Positions 34,840 through 43,413 of a stretch of DNA of 64,000 nt are shown piece after piece; the first letter of the stretch is position 1; every line of letters starts with the position of its first letter. This stretch comes from Delftia acidovorans. Lineage in GTDB: Bacteria > Pseudomonadota > Gammaproteobacteria > Burkholderiales > Burkholderiaceae_C. The translations under genes and the position numbers were made by a program. The DNA is taken from contig JAITUC010000004.1 of assembly GCA_031286585.1 (NCBI GenBank), positions 1 to 64,000 of the forward strand, in the 5' to 3' direction. The notes under the pieces were generated by a model. The model was given only the letters and a program-made list of their open reading frames with translations. It had not been told where the DNA came from and searched no databases.

Positions 34840-35349
34840 TCATGGAGGAAGTCGTCCCTGCCTCTTCAGCTCCTTGAGCCGTCGTTCGGTTGCGCGGTCC
34901 AGGGCATCCTGCAGCATGGCCATCTTGCGTTTGTTGCAGGGTGGGCAGTCGTAGAAGCTTCCGGGTACTCCAATAGGGTCCAGCTTTTTGTCGGCCTCGA
35001 AAAGATTAATACGTCCTGTGGGTTCGATTCCCATGACGATGATTTTTCCGCTCTTGAACTGGACGGACGCCCCTCCTGAACACCCTGTTCTTTCCATATA
35101 TTCACCGAAGTAGTGCTTCTCTGAAATTTTGCGCATGTGCTGCAGCGCATATCGCACATCCTCTTCGGTCAATATCACATCGTTGCAATCAAGCCAGTTC
35201 TTGTCTTCCCAAGAAGAGCCGCCTGAGGGCTCGATGATGTCGATTTTCTGTACTTGCCTGACTGGGTATCTGGCATCGGCCGCATGGAGCATCGATGCCA
35301 TGGCCATTGCCGAAATCACAGTCACAGTGCGAATGAAAATGAAGCTCAT
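34840..35349 (-). CDS. Small exported protein, candidate immunity protein
   Basis: A 169-residue protein I do not recognise. It has a clear signal peptide (IFIRTVTVISAMAMASM, cleavage after about residue 23) and four Cys in the mature part (55, 90, 135 and 138) that could form two disulphides, one of them in a CPPC motif. The C-terminal 35 residues are a basic helix (RATERRLKELKRQ). The ATG overlaps the stop of the amidase gene by 4 nt (ATGA), so the two are translationally coupled. Base composition is visibly lower in GC than flanking genes. Small exported partner proteins overlapping cell-wall amidase genes are commonly immunity proteins; this role is inference. Confidence 0.75.
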   Translation of the reverse strand: MSFIFIRTVTVISAMAMASMLHAADARYPVRQVQKIDIIEPSGGSSWEDKNWLDCNDVILTEEDVRYALQHMRKISEKHYFGEYMERTGCSGGASVQFKSGKIIVMGIEPTGRINLFEADKKLDPIGVPGSFYDCPPCNKRKMAMLQDALDRATERRLKELKRQGRLPP

Positions 35350-35999
35350 GGTGCCATTTGCCAATTTGCGCCTTCTGCCTCGGACAGGTTCTTCCGGCTT
35401 ACTTCGGGGTGCTTGAAGATTTCACTGGGCGATAGCTGCATGGAATCTTGCAGTGCTTCAACCAGCCATGTCAGAGCACGGTTTTGTGCCTCAGTCGGTG
35501 TGGGGTAGACGCCAAATTCTCCCCGAATCCCTTCCGGACTCAGTTCCTTGCGGCGTTGAGGGGGCTTGAACCCTTTCGGCAACACAGCCCTGCCAACCAT
35601 CTCGATGCCTATGGCTTCCATGTTGCTCGGATAGCGATCGCCAGGGGCTTTCATCATCTCGATGCGGTGCATTCCCTTTACGCCTGCTCCTTCATAGTCC
35701 CTGGCCTTGCATTTCCCCACAAGCAGGCACCTCGCCTTCAGCGGGCCCACATGGTTGGTGCGCTGGTAGATGGCCGCAGTCTGGTAGATGGTTCCGTCCT
35801 TGTCGATGAGAAAGTGCGCCGCATTGGCCTTGGGGTTCCTGTAGCTGTTCAGCGAAGACTGGGCCGTGTTGGCATCGGTCTGATGCACGACGATGCCGGT
35901 GATGGCGGCGGTCCGCTTTCCTCTCTCGATGGCGGGGCTGCGTGCGTTCCTGACGCGCGCATGGATGAGCATTCCGTCCTTGTTGATTTCGACAAGCAT
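35346..35999 (-). CDS. Peptidoglycan amidase, N-acetylmuramoyl-L-alanine amidase type; candidate antibacterial effector
   Basis: A 217-residue amidase-2/PGRP-family protein. The putative zinc and catalytic residues are His39 (GIVVHQTD), His62 (AAHFLIDKDGTIYQ), His83 (TNHVG), Glu133 (IGIEMVG) and His197 in FKHPEVSRKNLSEAEG, the usual C-terminal end of the fold. No signal peptide is seen, which suits delivery by a secretion machine rather than Sec export. It precedes and overlaps a small exported protein gene. A further upstream ATG at 36035 would add 12 residues. GC is below its neighbours. No VgrG, Hcp, PAAR or other type VI gene is in the window. Confidence 0.8.
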   Translation of the reverse strand: MLVEINKDGMLIHARVRNARSPAIERGKRTAAITGIVVHQTDANTAQSSLNSYRNPKANAAHFLIDKDGTIYQTAAIYQRTNHVGPLKARCLLVGKCKARDYEGAGVKGMHRIEMMKAPGDRYPSNMEAIGIEMVGRAVLPKGFKPPQRRKELSPEGIRGEFGVYPTPTEAQNRALTWLVEALQDSMQLSPSEIFKHPEVSRKNLSEAEGANWQMAP

Positions 36000-36072
36000 G
36001 TGAGTCCCGGGGTTGCGTTGAATGGCAGCGGGCATTGCGCTGCGGCTCCATCCCGTTTGAGGGAGGGTCAAC

Positions 36073-36086
36073 GGCCACCTTAAGGT
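36073..36086. promoter_or_regulatory. 14-bp palindrome upstream of the amidase gene
   Basis: CCACCTTAAGGTGG is a perfect palindrome about 75 bp before the amidase start. It could be a regulator site; no convincing -35/-10 pair was found around it. Confidence 0.35.
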
Positions 36087-36172
36087 GGATAGACTCAATC
36101 AATGGGCATGCCACGATAGGGAAAATGGTGTTCCTAGGACTGGCGCGGCCTTCTGGAGCGGTGGGCTCGCCC

Positions 36173-36206
36173 ATAAAAAAAGCCCCATGCAAAGGCATGG
36201 GGCTTT
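36173..36206 (-). terminator. Rho-independent terminator of the sdh-gltA operon
   Basis: Arms AAAGCCCCATGC (36179-36190) and its complement (36195-36206) with a 4-nt loop. On the minus strand the hairpin is followed by a run of T that continues from the stem. It lies 34 bp past the gltA stop. Confidence 0.92.
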
Positions 36207-36239
36207 GGGGTGCCGGGCCGCTGAGGCCCGGGCCTGCGA

Positions 36240-37550
36240 TCAGCGCTGGCCGATCGGCTTGACGTCGCGGGACACGGAGCCCGTGAACAGCTGGCGGGGA
36301 CGGCCGATCTTGTACTCGGGGTCGGCCATCTGCTCGTTGAGCTGGGCGATCCAGCCCACGGTGCGGGCCAGGGCGAAGATGCCGGTGAACAGGTTCACGG
36401 GCACGCCGATGGCGCGCTGCACGATGCCGGAGTAGAAGTCCACGTTCGGGTAGAGCTTGCGCTGCACGAAGTAGTCGTCTTCCAGGGCGATCTTTTCGAC
36501 TTCCTTGGCCAGGGCGAACAGGGGGTCCTTTTCCAGGCCCAGTTCGGCCAGCACTTCATTGCAGGTTTCCTGCATGAGCTTGGCGCGGGGGTCGTAGTTC
36601 TTGTAGACGCGGTGGCCGAAGCCCATCAGCTTGACGCCGCTGTTCTTGTCCTTGACCTGTTCCATGAACTCGCCGACCTTGGCGACGCCGCCGTTGGCCT
36701 GCAGGTACTCCAGCATGTTCAGGCAGGCCTCGTTGGCGCCGCCGTGGGCAGGGCCCCACAGGCAGGCCACGCCGGCCGAGATGGCCGCGAAGGGGTTGGT
36801 GCCCGACGAGCCGCACAGGCGCACGGTGGAGGTGGAGGCGTTTTGCTCGTGGTCTGCGTGCAGGATGAAGATGCGGTCCAGCGCGCGCTCGACCACGGGG
36901 TTCACCTTGAACTCCTCGCAGGGGTTGCCGAACATCATGCGCATGAAGTTGCCGGCGTAGCTCAGATCGTTCTTGGGGTACATGTACGGCGCACCGATGC
37001 CGTACTTGTAGGCCATGGAGACCAGCGTGGGCATCTTGGCGATCAGGCGGATCGCGGCGATGTCGCGGTGCTCGGCGTTGTTGATGTCCATGTTGTCGTG
37101 GTAGAAGGCCGACATGCCGCCGACCAGACCCGTCAGGACGGCCATGGGGTGGGCGTCACGGCGGAAACCACGCAGGAAGAACTGCATCTGCTCGTTGACC
37201 ATGGTGTGCTTGGTCACGCGCTCGACGAAGTCGGCCTTCTCGGACTCGTTGGGCAGCTCGCCGTACAGCAGCAGGTAACAGGTCTCGAGGTAGTCGCAGT
37301 TCTTGGCCAGCTGCTCGATGGGGTAGCCACGGTACAGCAGCTCGCCCTTGTCGCCATCGATGTAGGTGATGGCGGACTGGCACGAGGCGGTAGAGAGGAA
37401 GCCCGGGTCATAGGTGAACATGCCGGTCTGCGCGTACAGCTTGCGGATGTCCACCACGTCGGGACCGACGTTGCCCTGGTAGACGGGCAGCTCGACGCTG
37501 GGAGCGCCGTTGCTGAATGACAGCGTTGCTTTGTTGTCTGCGAGTTTCAT
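36240..37550 (-). CDS. gltA: Citrate synthase
   Basis: A 436-residue type II (hexameric, NADH-sensitive class) citrate synthase that condenses acetyl-CoA and oxaloacetate. [17 protein letters not shown] and [15 protein letters not shown] carry catalytic His residues, and [18 protein letters not shown] and [14 protein letters not shown] are family blocks. The ATG at 37550 ([10 protein letters not shown]) has a GAAGGAAG site upstream. It is the last gene of the sdhCDAB-sdhE-gltA unit, 25 bp after sdhE. Confidence 0.96.
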   Translation of the reverse strand: MKLADNKATLSFSNGAPSVELPVYQGNVGPDVVDIRKLYAQTGMFTYDPGFLSTASCQSAITYIDGDKGELLYRGYPIEQLAKNCDYLETCYLLLYGELPNESEKADFVERVTKHTMVNEQMQFFLRGFRRDAHPMAVLTGLVGGMSAFYHDNMDINNAEHRDIAAIRLIAKMPTLVSMAYKYGIGAPYMYPKNDLSYAGNFMRMMFGNPCEEFKVNPVVERALDRIFILHADHEQNASTSTVRLCGSSGTNPFAAISAGVACLWGPAHGGANEACLNMLEYLQANGGVAKVGEFMEQVKDKNSGVKLMGFGHRVYKNYDPRAKLMQETCNEVLAELGLEKDPLFALAKEVEKIALEDDYFVQRKLYPNVDFYSGIVQRAIGVPVNLFTGIFALARTVGWIAQLNEQMADPEYKIGRPRQLFTGSVSRDVKPIGQR

Positions 37551-37575
37551 TTCCAAACTTCCTTCTCTAGATTGC

Positions 37576-37875
37576 CTAGCCTACTAGCGGGAGAGAACCG
37601 GGCTTGCGCTTGCGCACCAGTTCCAGAACTTCCCTGATTTCTTGGGTATCGAGTTCACCTTCAGGCTCCTTGCGGCGCAAGAAGAGGTCCATCAGGTCGT
37701 TGTCTGCCAGGTCCATCAAGGCAGACAGACCGCTCGCGTGTCTCCGCGTGAGCTGGTCTCCGTAGGTGGCGAAGAACTGCGCGATGAACAGATCGTTCTC
37801 GACCAGGCCGCGCCGGCAGCGCCAGCGCAGCAGGTCTCGCTCGCGTTCGTCGAGCAGAGTATTCGTCATGGTCAT
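37576..37875 (-). CDS. sdhE: Succinate dehydrogenase flavinylation factor SdhE
   Basis: A 99-residue SdhE/Sdh5-family protein that promotes covalent FAD attachment to SdhA. The family motif [19 protein letters not shown] contains the conserved RxRRGxxEND-like core (RRGLVEND). The ATG at 37875 overlaps the sdhB stop by one base. Position between sdhB and gltA is usual in betaproteobacteria. A second ATG 6 nt in (37869) is possible. Confidence 0.93.
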   Translation of the reverse strand: MTMTNTLLDERERDLLRWRCRRGLVENDLFIAQFFATYGDQLTRRHASGLSALMDLADNDLMDLFLRRKEPEGELDTQEIREVLELVRKRKPGSLPLVG

Positions 37876-38579
37876 CAGATGGCCCGGCGGACCATCAGTT
37901 CCTTGATCTTGCCAATGGCCTGCGTGGGGTTCAGGTGCTTGGGGCACACGTCCACGCAGTTCATGATGGTGTGGCAACGGAAGAGGCGGTAAGGATCTTC
38001 CAGGTTGTCAAGGCGGTCACCCGTGGCCTCGTCGCGGCTGTCCGCGATGAAGCGGTAGGCCTGCAGCAGGCCGGCCGGGCCCACGAACTTGTCGGGGTTC
38101 CACCAGAAGCTGGGGCAGCTGGTGGAGCAGCTGGCGCACAGAATGCACTCGTACAGGCCGTTGAGCTCTTCGCGCTCTTCAGGCGACTGCAGGCGTTCCT
38201 TGGTGGGAGACGCGAAGCTGTCGTTCTGCAGGTAGGGCTTGATCGAGTGGTACTGCTTGAAGAACTGCGTCATGTCCACGATCAGGTCGCGGATCACGGG
38301 CAGGCCGGGCAGGGGCTTGAGAACGATGTCGCCCTGCAGGGTCTTCATGTTCGTCAGGCAGGCCAGGCCGTTCTTGCCATTGATGTTCATGGCGTCCGAG
38401 CCGCACACGCCTTCGCGGCAGGAGCGGCGGAACGAGATGGAGGGGTCCATCTCCTTGAGCTTGACCAGGGCGTCCAGCAGCATGCGCTCGTGGCCGTCCA
38501 GCTCGACCTCGACGGTCTGCATGTAGGGCTTGGCATCCTTGTCCGGGTCGTAGCGGTAGATCTTGAAAGTGCGCTTCAT
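37875..38579 (-). CDS. sdhB: Succinate dehydrogenase iron-sulfur subunit
   Basis: A 234-residue protein with three Fe-S clusters. SCREGVCGSDAMNINGKNGLAC holds 2Fe-2S ligands (read as SCREGVCGSDAM and NGLAC); CILCASCSTSCPSFWW and CHTIMNCVDVCPKHLNP hold those of the 4Fe-4S and 3Fe-4S clusters. It passes electrons from SdhA to the ubiquinone site. It follows sdhA by 27 bp. Confidence 0.96.
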   Translation of the reverse strand: MKRTFKIYRYDPDKDAKPYMQTVEVELDGHERMLLDALVKLKEMDPSISFRRSCREGVCGSDAMNINGKNGLACLTNMKTLQGDIVLKPLPGLPVIRDLIVDMTQFFKQYHSIKPYLQNDSFASPTKERLQSPEEREELNGLYECILCASCSTSCPSFWWNPDKFVGPAGLLQAYRFIADSRDEATGDRLDNLEDPYRLFRCHTIMNCVDVCPKHLNPTQAIGKIKELMVRRAI

Positions 38580-38606
38580 TTGTCTGTTCTCTCGTGGGCT
38601 GCTGGA

Positions 38607-40412
38607 TTAGAACGTGCGGACCTTGGGCGGCACGCTGTCCACCGTGAGGGGCTTCAGGTTCACGGGCTTGTAGTCCAGGCTGTTGGTGGCGCTGTACCAC
38701 AGGGTGTGCTTGAGCCATTCCTTGTCATTGCGGCCCAGCGGGAACTCGGCGTGGTCGGCAGGATGCTCGTAGTCGTACACGGTGTGGGCACCGCGGCATT
38801 CGTGGCGGGCAGCGGCCGAGATCATGGTGGCCTGGGCCACTTCGATCAGGTTGTCCACTTCCAGCGCTTCCATGCGGGCGGTATTCCAGACCTTGGACTT
38901 GTCCTTGAGGGTCACGGAGCCCACGCGTTCGCGGATGGCGTTGATCTTGACTTCGCCTTCGTCCATGCTCTTTTGCGTGCGGAACACGCCGGCATGCTGC
39001 TGCATGGTGGCGCGGATGTCGCCAGCCAGGTCCTGGGCGTAGGTGCCTTCCTTGGAGTCGTCCAGCTGGTTCAGGCGCGTGAGCGTGCGCTCCGAGCCAT
39101 CCGCCGGCACGGCCTTGTGGTCGCCGAAGCCGTTGACGAACTGCACGATGTGCTTGCCGGCCGACTTGCCGAAGACCAGCAGGTCCAGCAGCGAGTTCGT
39201 GCCCAGGCGGTTGGCGCCGTGCACCGACACGCAGGAGCATTCGCCCACGGCATAGAGGCCGTTGACCACGTTGTTCTGCTGACCGTCCCACACCACGACC
39301 TGGCCGTTGATGTTGGTGGGAATGCCGCCCATCTGGTAGTGGATGGTGGGCACCACGGGAATCGGTTCCTTGGTGATGTCCACGTTGGCGAAGTTGTGGC
39401 CGATCTCCTCCACCGAAGGCAGGCGCTTGCGGATGGTGTCTGCACCCAGGTGGTCCAGCTTCATCAGGATGTAGTCCTTGTTGGGACCACAGCCGCGGCC
39501 TTCCTTGATTTCCTGGTCCATGGAGCGGGACACGAAGTCGCGCGGTGCCAGATCCTTCAGCGTGGGAGCGTAGCGCTCCATGAAGCGTTCGCCTTCGCTG
39601 TTGAGCAGGATGGCGCCTTCGCCACGGCAGCCTTCGGTCAGCAGCACGCCCGCGCCGGCCACGCCGGTGGGGTGGAACTGCCAGAACTCCATGTCCTGCA
39701 GCGGGATGCCTGCGCGTGCAGCCATGCCCAGGCCGTCGCCGGTGTTGATGAAGGCATTGGTCGATGCCTGGAAGATGCGGCCTGCGCCACCCGTGGCCAG
39801 CAGCACGGCCTTGGCGTGCAGCTCGTACAGGTCGCCGGTTTCCAGTTCGATGGCGGTCACGCCGACCACGTCGCCCTGGGTGTTGCGGATCAGGTCCAGC
39901 GCCATCCACTCCACGAAGAAGTTGGTCTTGGACTTGACGTTCTGCTGGTACAGCGTGTGCAGCATGGCGTGGCCGGTACGGTCGGCCGCGGCGCAGGCGC
40001 GCTGCACGGGCTTTTCACCGTAGTTGGCCGTGTGGCCGCCGAAGGGGCGCTGGTAGATGGTGCCGTCGGGGTTGCGGTCGAACGGCATGCCGAAGTGTTC
40101 CAGCTCGATCACGACGTTGGGCGCTTCGCGGCACATGAACTCGATCGCATCCTGGTCGCCGAGCCAGTCGGAGCCCTTGATCGTGTCGTAGAAGTGGTAG
40201 TGCCAGTTGTCTTCGCTCATGTTGCCCAGCGAAGCGGACACGCCGCCCTGCGCAGCCACGGTGTGCGAGCGCGTGGGGAAGACCTTGGACAGCGAGGCCA
40301 CGGACAGGCCGGCGCGCGACAGTTCCAGCGCGGCGCGCAGGCCGGAACCGCCAGCGCCGACGATGACGACGTCAAACTTGCGCTTGGTGATGTTTGCTTT
40401 GGAGTAGCTCAT
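38607..40412 (-). CDS. sdhA: Succinate dehydrogenase flavoprotein subunit
   Basis: A 601-residue subunit that oxidises succinate to fumarate. The FAD fold GAGGSGLRAALELSRAGL opens it; the covalent FAD His is His50 in TRSHTVAAQGGVSASLGN. HPTGVAGAGVLLTEGCRGEG and RHECRGAHTVYDYEHPADH (read in parts) include active-site Arg and His. It lies 33 bp after sdhD, with sdhE for flavinylation in the same operon. Confidence 0.97.
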   Translation of the reverse strand: MSYSKANITKRKFDVVIVGAGGSGLRAALELSRAGLSVASLSKVFPTRSHTVAAQGGVSASLGNMSEDNWHYHFYDTIKGSDWLGDQDAIEFMCREAPNVVIELEHFGMPFDRNPDGTIYQRPFGGHTANYGEKPVQRACAAADRTGHAMLHTLYQQNVKSKTNFFVEWMALDLIRNTQGDVVGVTAIELETGDLYELHAKAVLLATGGAGRIFQASTNAFINTGDGLGMAARAGIPLQDMEFWQFHPTGVAGAGVLLTEGCRGEGAILLNSEGERFMERYAPTLKDLAPRDFVSRSMDQEIKEGRGCGPNKDYILMKLDHLGADTIRKRLPSVEEIGHNFANVDITKEPIPVVPTIHYQMGGIPTNINGQVVVWDGQQNNVVNGLYAVGECSCVSVHGANRLGTNSLLDLLVFGKSAGKHIVQFVNGFGDHKAVPADGSERTLTRLNQLDDSKEGTYAQDLAGDIRATMQQHAGVFRTQKSMDEGEVKINAIRERVGSVTLKDKSKVWNTARMEALEVDNLIEVAQATMISAAARHECRGAHTVYDYEHPADHAEFPLGRNDKEWLKHTLWYSATNSLDYKPVNLKPLTVDSVPPKVRTF

Positions 40413-40445
40413 TCTTAACCTTCAATCGTGGAGACCGCGTCTCTA

Positions 40446-40811
40446 TCAGATACGCCACAGGATCTGGATGCCCCAGCCGGCGCAGCCGACCAGCCAGACC
40501 AGGGTGAAAACGTTCAGCGCCAGGCGCAGGCCCACGGGCTTGACGTAGTCCATCCAGATGTCGCGCACGCCGACCCAGACGTGCCAGGCCAGCGAGACGA
40601 TCACGGCGAAGGTCAGGAACTTCATCCACTGCGGGGCAAAGATGCCGGCCCACAGGTCATAGCCGACGGAGCCGGTGCTGAAGATCAGCTTGGCCAGCAG
40701 CACGATGGTGAACAGTGCCATCAGCACGCCGGTGACGCGCTGCACCATCCAGTCGCGGATGCCGTAGTGCGCACCGACCACGGTGCGCTTGGAGCCGTAA
40801 TTCACGGACAT
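40446..40811 (-). CDS. sdhD: Succinate dehydrogenase hydrophobic membrane anchor subunit
   Basis: A 121-residue protein with three hydrophobic spans. GAHYGIRDWMVQRVTGVLMA gives the SdhD opening, and SLAWHVWVGVRDIWMDYVKP contains the His that ligates haem b and the Asp/Tyr of the quinone site. It anchors SdhAB with SdhC in the inner membrane. It follows sdhC by 36 bp. Confidence 0.92.
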   Translation of the reverse strand: MSVNYGSKRTVVGAHYGIRDWMVQRVTGVLMALFTIVLLAKLIFSTGSVGYDLWAGIFAPQWMKFLTFAVIVSLAWHVWVGVRDIWMDYVKPVGLRLALNVFTLVWLVGCAGWGIQILWRI

Positions 40812-40847
40812 GGTTCTTTTTCCTTATCGTGAGGGAGAGATCGTGAA

Positions 40848-41270
40848 TCAGTACAGGCCGAACAGCTTGGCACCCAGGATCAGGGTCAGGCCAACGCTCA
40901 GGACCAGCACCACCAGGGCCGAGGACTTGCCGAACTGCTTGTTGACGGCGTGGTGGTTCACATCCATGAACAGATGGCGGATGCCGGCGCAAAAGTGGTG
41001 CAGGTAGGCCCAGATCAATGCCAGGCACACGAGCTTGAGGAACCATCCGAAGGGACCCGCGAAAACCGAGGTGAAGCCGTCGAAGGAGATCTCCGAAGTC
41101 AGCGACATGTCCATCATCCAGAGGATGAAAGGCAGCAGGATGAACATCAGCAGACCGCTGATGCGGTGCAGGATGGACACGATGCCGGCCGGCGGCAACC
41201 GGTAGGTGGGGAGGTCCTTGAAGAAGTTGATGTTGCGGAACTCTGGCCGCTTTTTGGCTTGCTCAGTCAT
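40848..41270 (-). CDS. sdhC: Succinate dehydrogenase cytochrome b556 subunit
   Basis: A 140-residue membrane subunit with three spans. RPEFRNINFF and LPPAGIVSILHRISGLLMFI are the family N-terminal signature (the Ser/Arg near the quinone site), and YLHHFCAGIRHLFMDVNH holds the haem His. It is the first sdh gene; the 134-bp gap to the upstream GntR-type gene holds an AT-rich palindrome and probably the sdh promoter. Confidence 0.94.
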   Translation of the reverse strand: MTEQAKKRPEFRNINFFKDLPTYRLPPAGIVSILHRISGLLMFILLPFILWMMDMSLTSEISFDGFTSVFAGPFGWFLKLVCLALIWAYLHHFCAGIRHLFMDVNHHAVNKQFGKSSALVVLVLSVGLTLILGAKLFGLY

Positions 41271-41332
41271 GGCAGGGTACTTTCGTGGATGTAACTGCTT
41301 CGTAATCGCTCAGGGGCGGCGATGCAAAATTC

Positions 41333-41347
41333 TATTGCAATGCAATA
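41333..41347. promoter_or_regulatory. 15-bp perfect palindrome upstream of sdhC
   Basis: TATTGCA-A-TGCAATA, centred 70 bp before the sdhC start. A -10-like TAGAAT on the minus strand (41329-41334) abuts it, while the matching -35 is weak, so an activator or repressor site over the core promoter is plausible. Confidence 0.5.
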
Positions 41348-41404
41348 AAAACAGCTTTGCTGGGAATTGCGTATTTTCTCCCGCTTCTCTGGGGAACGGA
41401 TCGT

Positions 41405-42193
41405 TCAGCTCAGCGCGTTGCGGTAGTGATGGGTATCGGTTCGGTACAGGCCACGGCGTAACTCCATGGGAACATCGTTGTATGTGTAAGCGGTGCGCTC
41501 CACGCTCAGCAGGGGCGTGGTGCTGGGCACGTCCAGCAGCAGGGCCTGCTCGGCCTCGGGCAGCACGGCGCGGATTTTTTCCTCCGCACGCACCATGCGC
41601 ACGCCGTAGTCCAGTTCGAACATGGCATAGGTGGGGCCCTGGTAGGCGGACATCTGCTCGGCCGTCAGGCCCTTGAAGGCGTGGCCGGGCAGCCAGATGT
41701 CTTCCAGAATGGTCGGGATTCCCGAGAACGACAGCACGCGGCGCACATGCATCACGGCGTCGCCGCTGCGCAGCGCCAGGCCGCGTGCCACGTCGGCGGA
41801 GGCGCGCAGGCGCCGGCAGTCGATAATGCGGCGCTCGGCGCGGCCCTCGCCCTGCTGGTCGCCGCCGTCGGGCTGCAGCTTGAGGAAGCGGTACTGCACA
41901 TGCTGGGCCGCGTGGGTGGCCACGAAGGTGCCCTTGCCCTGGCGGCGCATCACCAGATTCTCTGCCGCCAGCTCGTCGATGGCCTTGCGCACCGTGCCCT
42001 GGCTCACGCGAAAGCGCGCGGCCAGCTCCATTTCGCTGGGGATCAGTTCGCCGGGCCGCCATTCGCCTGCTTCCAGGCTTTGCAGTATCAGTCCCTTGAT
42101 CTGCTGATACAAAGGGCTGAAGGCCGGGGTCGATGCGCCCGCGCCGATGGTGGGTGCGGCGTTGTCTGAGGCGAGGGGAGGCAGGACTGGCAT
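41405..42193 (-). CDS. GntR/HutC family regulator of the TCA-cycle genes
   Basis: A 262-residue regulator with a GntR winged HTH near residues 25-95 (SPLYQQIKGLILQSLEAGEW; PSEMELAARFRVSQGTVRKA) and a C-terminal UTRA ligand domain (VMHVRRVLSFSGIPTILEDIW; the family end LYRTDTHHYRNAL). It lies between the sdh operon, in the same direction, and the divergent mdh gene. The promoter region holds half-sites that fit an autorepressor operator. Likely effectors are citrate-cycle acids, but that is inference. Confidence 0.9.
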   Translation of the reverse strand: MPVLPPLASDNAAPTIGAGASTPAFSPLYQQIKGLILQSLEAGEWRPGELIPSEMELAARFRVSQGTVRKAIDELAAENLVMRRQGKGTFVATHAAQHVQYRFLKLQPDGGDQQGEGRAERRIIDCRRLRASADVARGLALRSGDAVMHVRRVLSFSGIPTILEDIWLPGHAFKGLTAEQMSAYQGPTYAMFELDYGVRMVRAEEKIRAVLPEAEQALLLDVPSTTPLLSVERTAYTYNDVPMELRRGLYRTDTHHYRNALS

Positions 42194-42256
42194 GGAAAAG
42201 TTCGGGGGTGGGGAGGCTCCCGGCGACGCAGATGAAAGACTTGGAAACAGACGTCG

Positions 42257-42315
42257 ATCATATCTTATATAAGACATAAGACAAATTGACCGGGCTTCGA
42301 AATCGGGAGTACACT
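42257..42315. promoter_or_regulatory. Divergent gntR/mdh promoters with shared operator
   Basis: For the GntR-type gene (minus strand) a TTGTCT -35 (42279-42284) and TATGAT -10 (42257-42262) are spaced by 16 bp. That spacer is largely the palindrome TCTTATATAAGA (42263-42274), followed by a second ATAAGAC half-site (42276-42282). For mdh, a TTGACC -35 (42286-42291) and TACACT -10 (42310-42315) are spaced by 18 bp and start just beyond the half-sites. The arrangement predicts direct autoregulation and joint control. Confidence 0.7.
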
Positions 42316-42412
42316 TTCGCGTTGTTTGCGGAGCACGGGCTGCTGGTTTCTGACGCTGGTGCGACCTGGCGCCGATAACACCTGATTTTTTCCCCATCCC
42401 TGGAGTTTCATC

Positions 42413-43399
42413 ATGAGCAAGAAGCCCGTTCGTGTCGCCGTCACCGGTGCCGCCGGTCAAATTGGTTACGCCCTGCTGTTCCGCATCGCCTCCGGCGAAA
42501 TGCTGGGTAAGGACCAGCCCGTCATTCTGCAACTGCTGGAGATTCCTGACGAGAAGGCCCAGAACGCGCTCAAGGGCGTGATCATGGAACTCGAGGACTG
42601 CGCCTTCCCCCTGCTGGCCGGCATCGAAGCCCACTCCGACCCCCTGCAAGCCTTCAAGGACACCGACTACGCCCTGCTGGTCGGCGCGCGTCCCCGCGGC
42701 CCCGGCATGGAGCGTGCCGACCTGCTGGCTGCCAACGCACAGATCTTCACGGCCCAGGGCAAGGCGCTGAACGCCGTGGCCTCGCGCAACGTGAAGGTGC
42801 TGGTCGTCGGCAACCCCGCCAACACCAACGCCTACATCGCCATGAAGTCGGCTCCGGACCTGCCGGCCAAGAACTTCACCGCCATGCTGCGCCTGGACCA
42901 CAACCGCGCTGCCTCGCAGCTGGCTGCCAAGGCCGGCTTCAAGGTGGGCGACATCCGCAAGCTGACCGTCTGGGGCAACCACTCGCCCACGATGTACGCC
43001 GACTACCGCTTCGCCACCGTGAACGGTGAAAGCGTCAAGGACAAGATCAACGACCAGGCCTGGAACAAGGACGTGTTCCTGCCCACCGTCGGCAAGCGTG
43101 GCGCCGCCATCATTGCCGCTCGCGGCCTGTCCTCGGCTGCCTCGGCTGCCAACGCTGCCATCGACCACATGCGCGACTGGGCCCTTGGCTCGGGCGGCGA
43201 ATGGGTCACCATGGGCGTGCCCTCCAACGGCGAATACGGCATCCCCGCCGGCATCGTCTTCGGCTTCCCGGTCACCACCGAGAACGGCGAGTACAAGATC
43301 GTCGAAGGCCTGGAAATCGACGCCTTCTCGCAAGAGTGCATCGACAAGACCCTGGCCGAGCTGCAAGGCGAACAGGACGGCGTCAAGCACCTGCTGTAA
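42413..43399 (+). CDS. mdh: Malate dehydrogenase
   Basis: A 328-residue NAD-dependent malate dehydrogenase (the eukaryotic-cytosolic-like type). NAD-binding [39 protein letters not shown] with substrate Arg residues, [12 protein letters not shown], and catalytic His in [12 protein letters not shown] are diagnostic. A predicted promoter lies about 100 bp upstream. It converts malate to oxaloacetate for the citrate synthase encoded on the other strand. The methyltransferase gene follows after 14 bp. Confidence 0.96.
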   Translation: MSKKPVRVAVTGAAGQIGYALLFRIASGEMLGKDQPVILQLLEIPDEKAQNALKGVIMELEDCAFPLLAGIEAHSDPLQAFKDTDYALLVGARPRGPGMERADLLAANAQIFTAQGKALNAVASRNVKVLVVGNPANTNAYIAMKSAPDLPAKNFTAMLRLDHNRAASQLAAKAGFKVGDIRKLTVWGNHSPTMYADYRFATVNGESVKDKINDQAWNKDVFLPTVGKRGAAIIAARGLSSAASAANAAIDHMRDWALGSGGEWVTMGVPSNGEYGIPAGIVFGFPVTTENGEYKIVEGLEIDAFSQECIDKTLAELQGEQDGVKHLL

Positions 43400-43413
43400 G
43401 CCGCCGGCAAGCC

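Noticed and set aside
33274..36239. A type VI secretion cluster around the amidase
   Set aside because: The neighbours are a helicase gene and gltA; no structural or VgrG/Hcp/PAAR gene was found, so only an orphan pair can be proposed.
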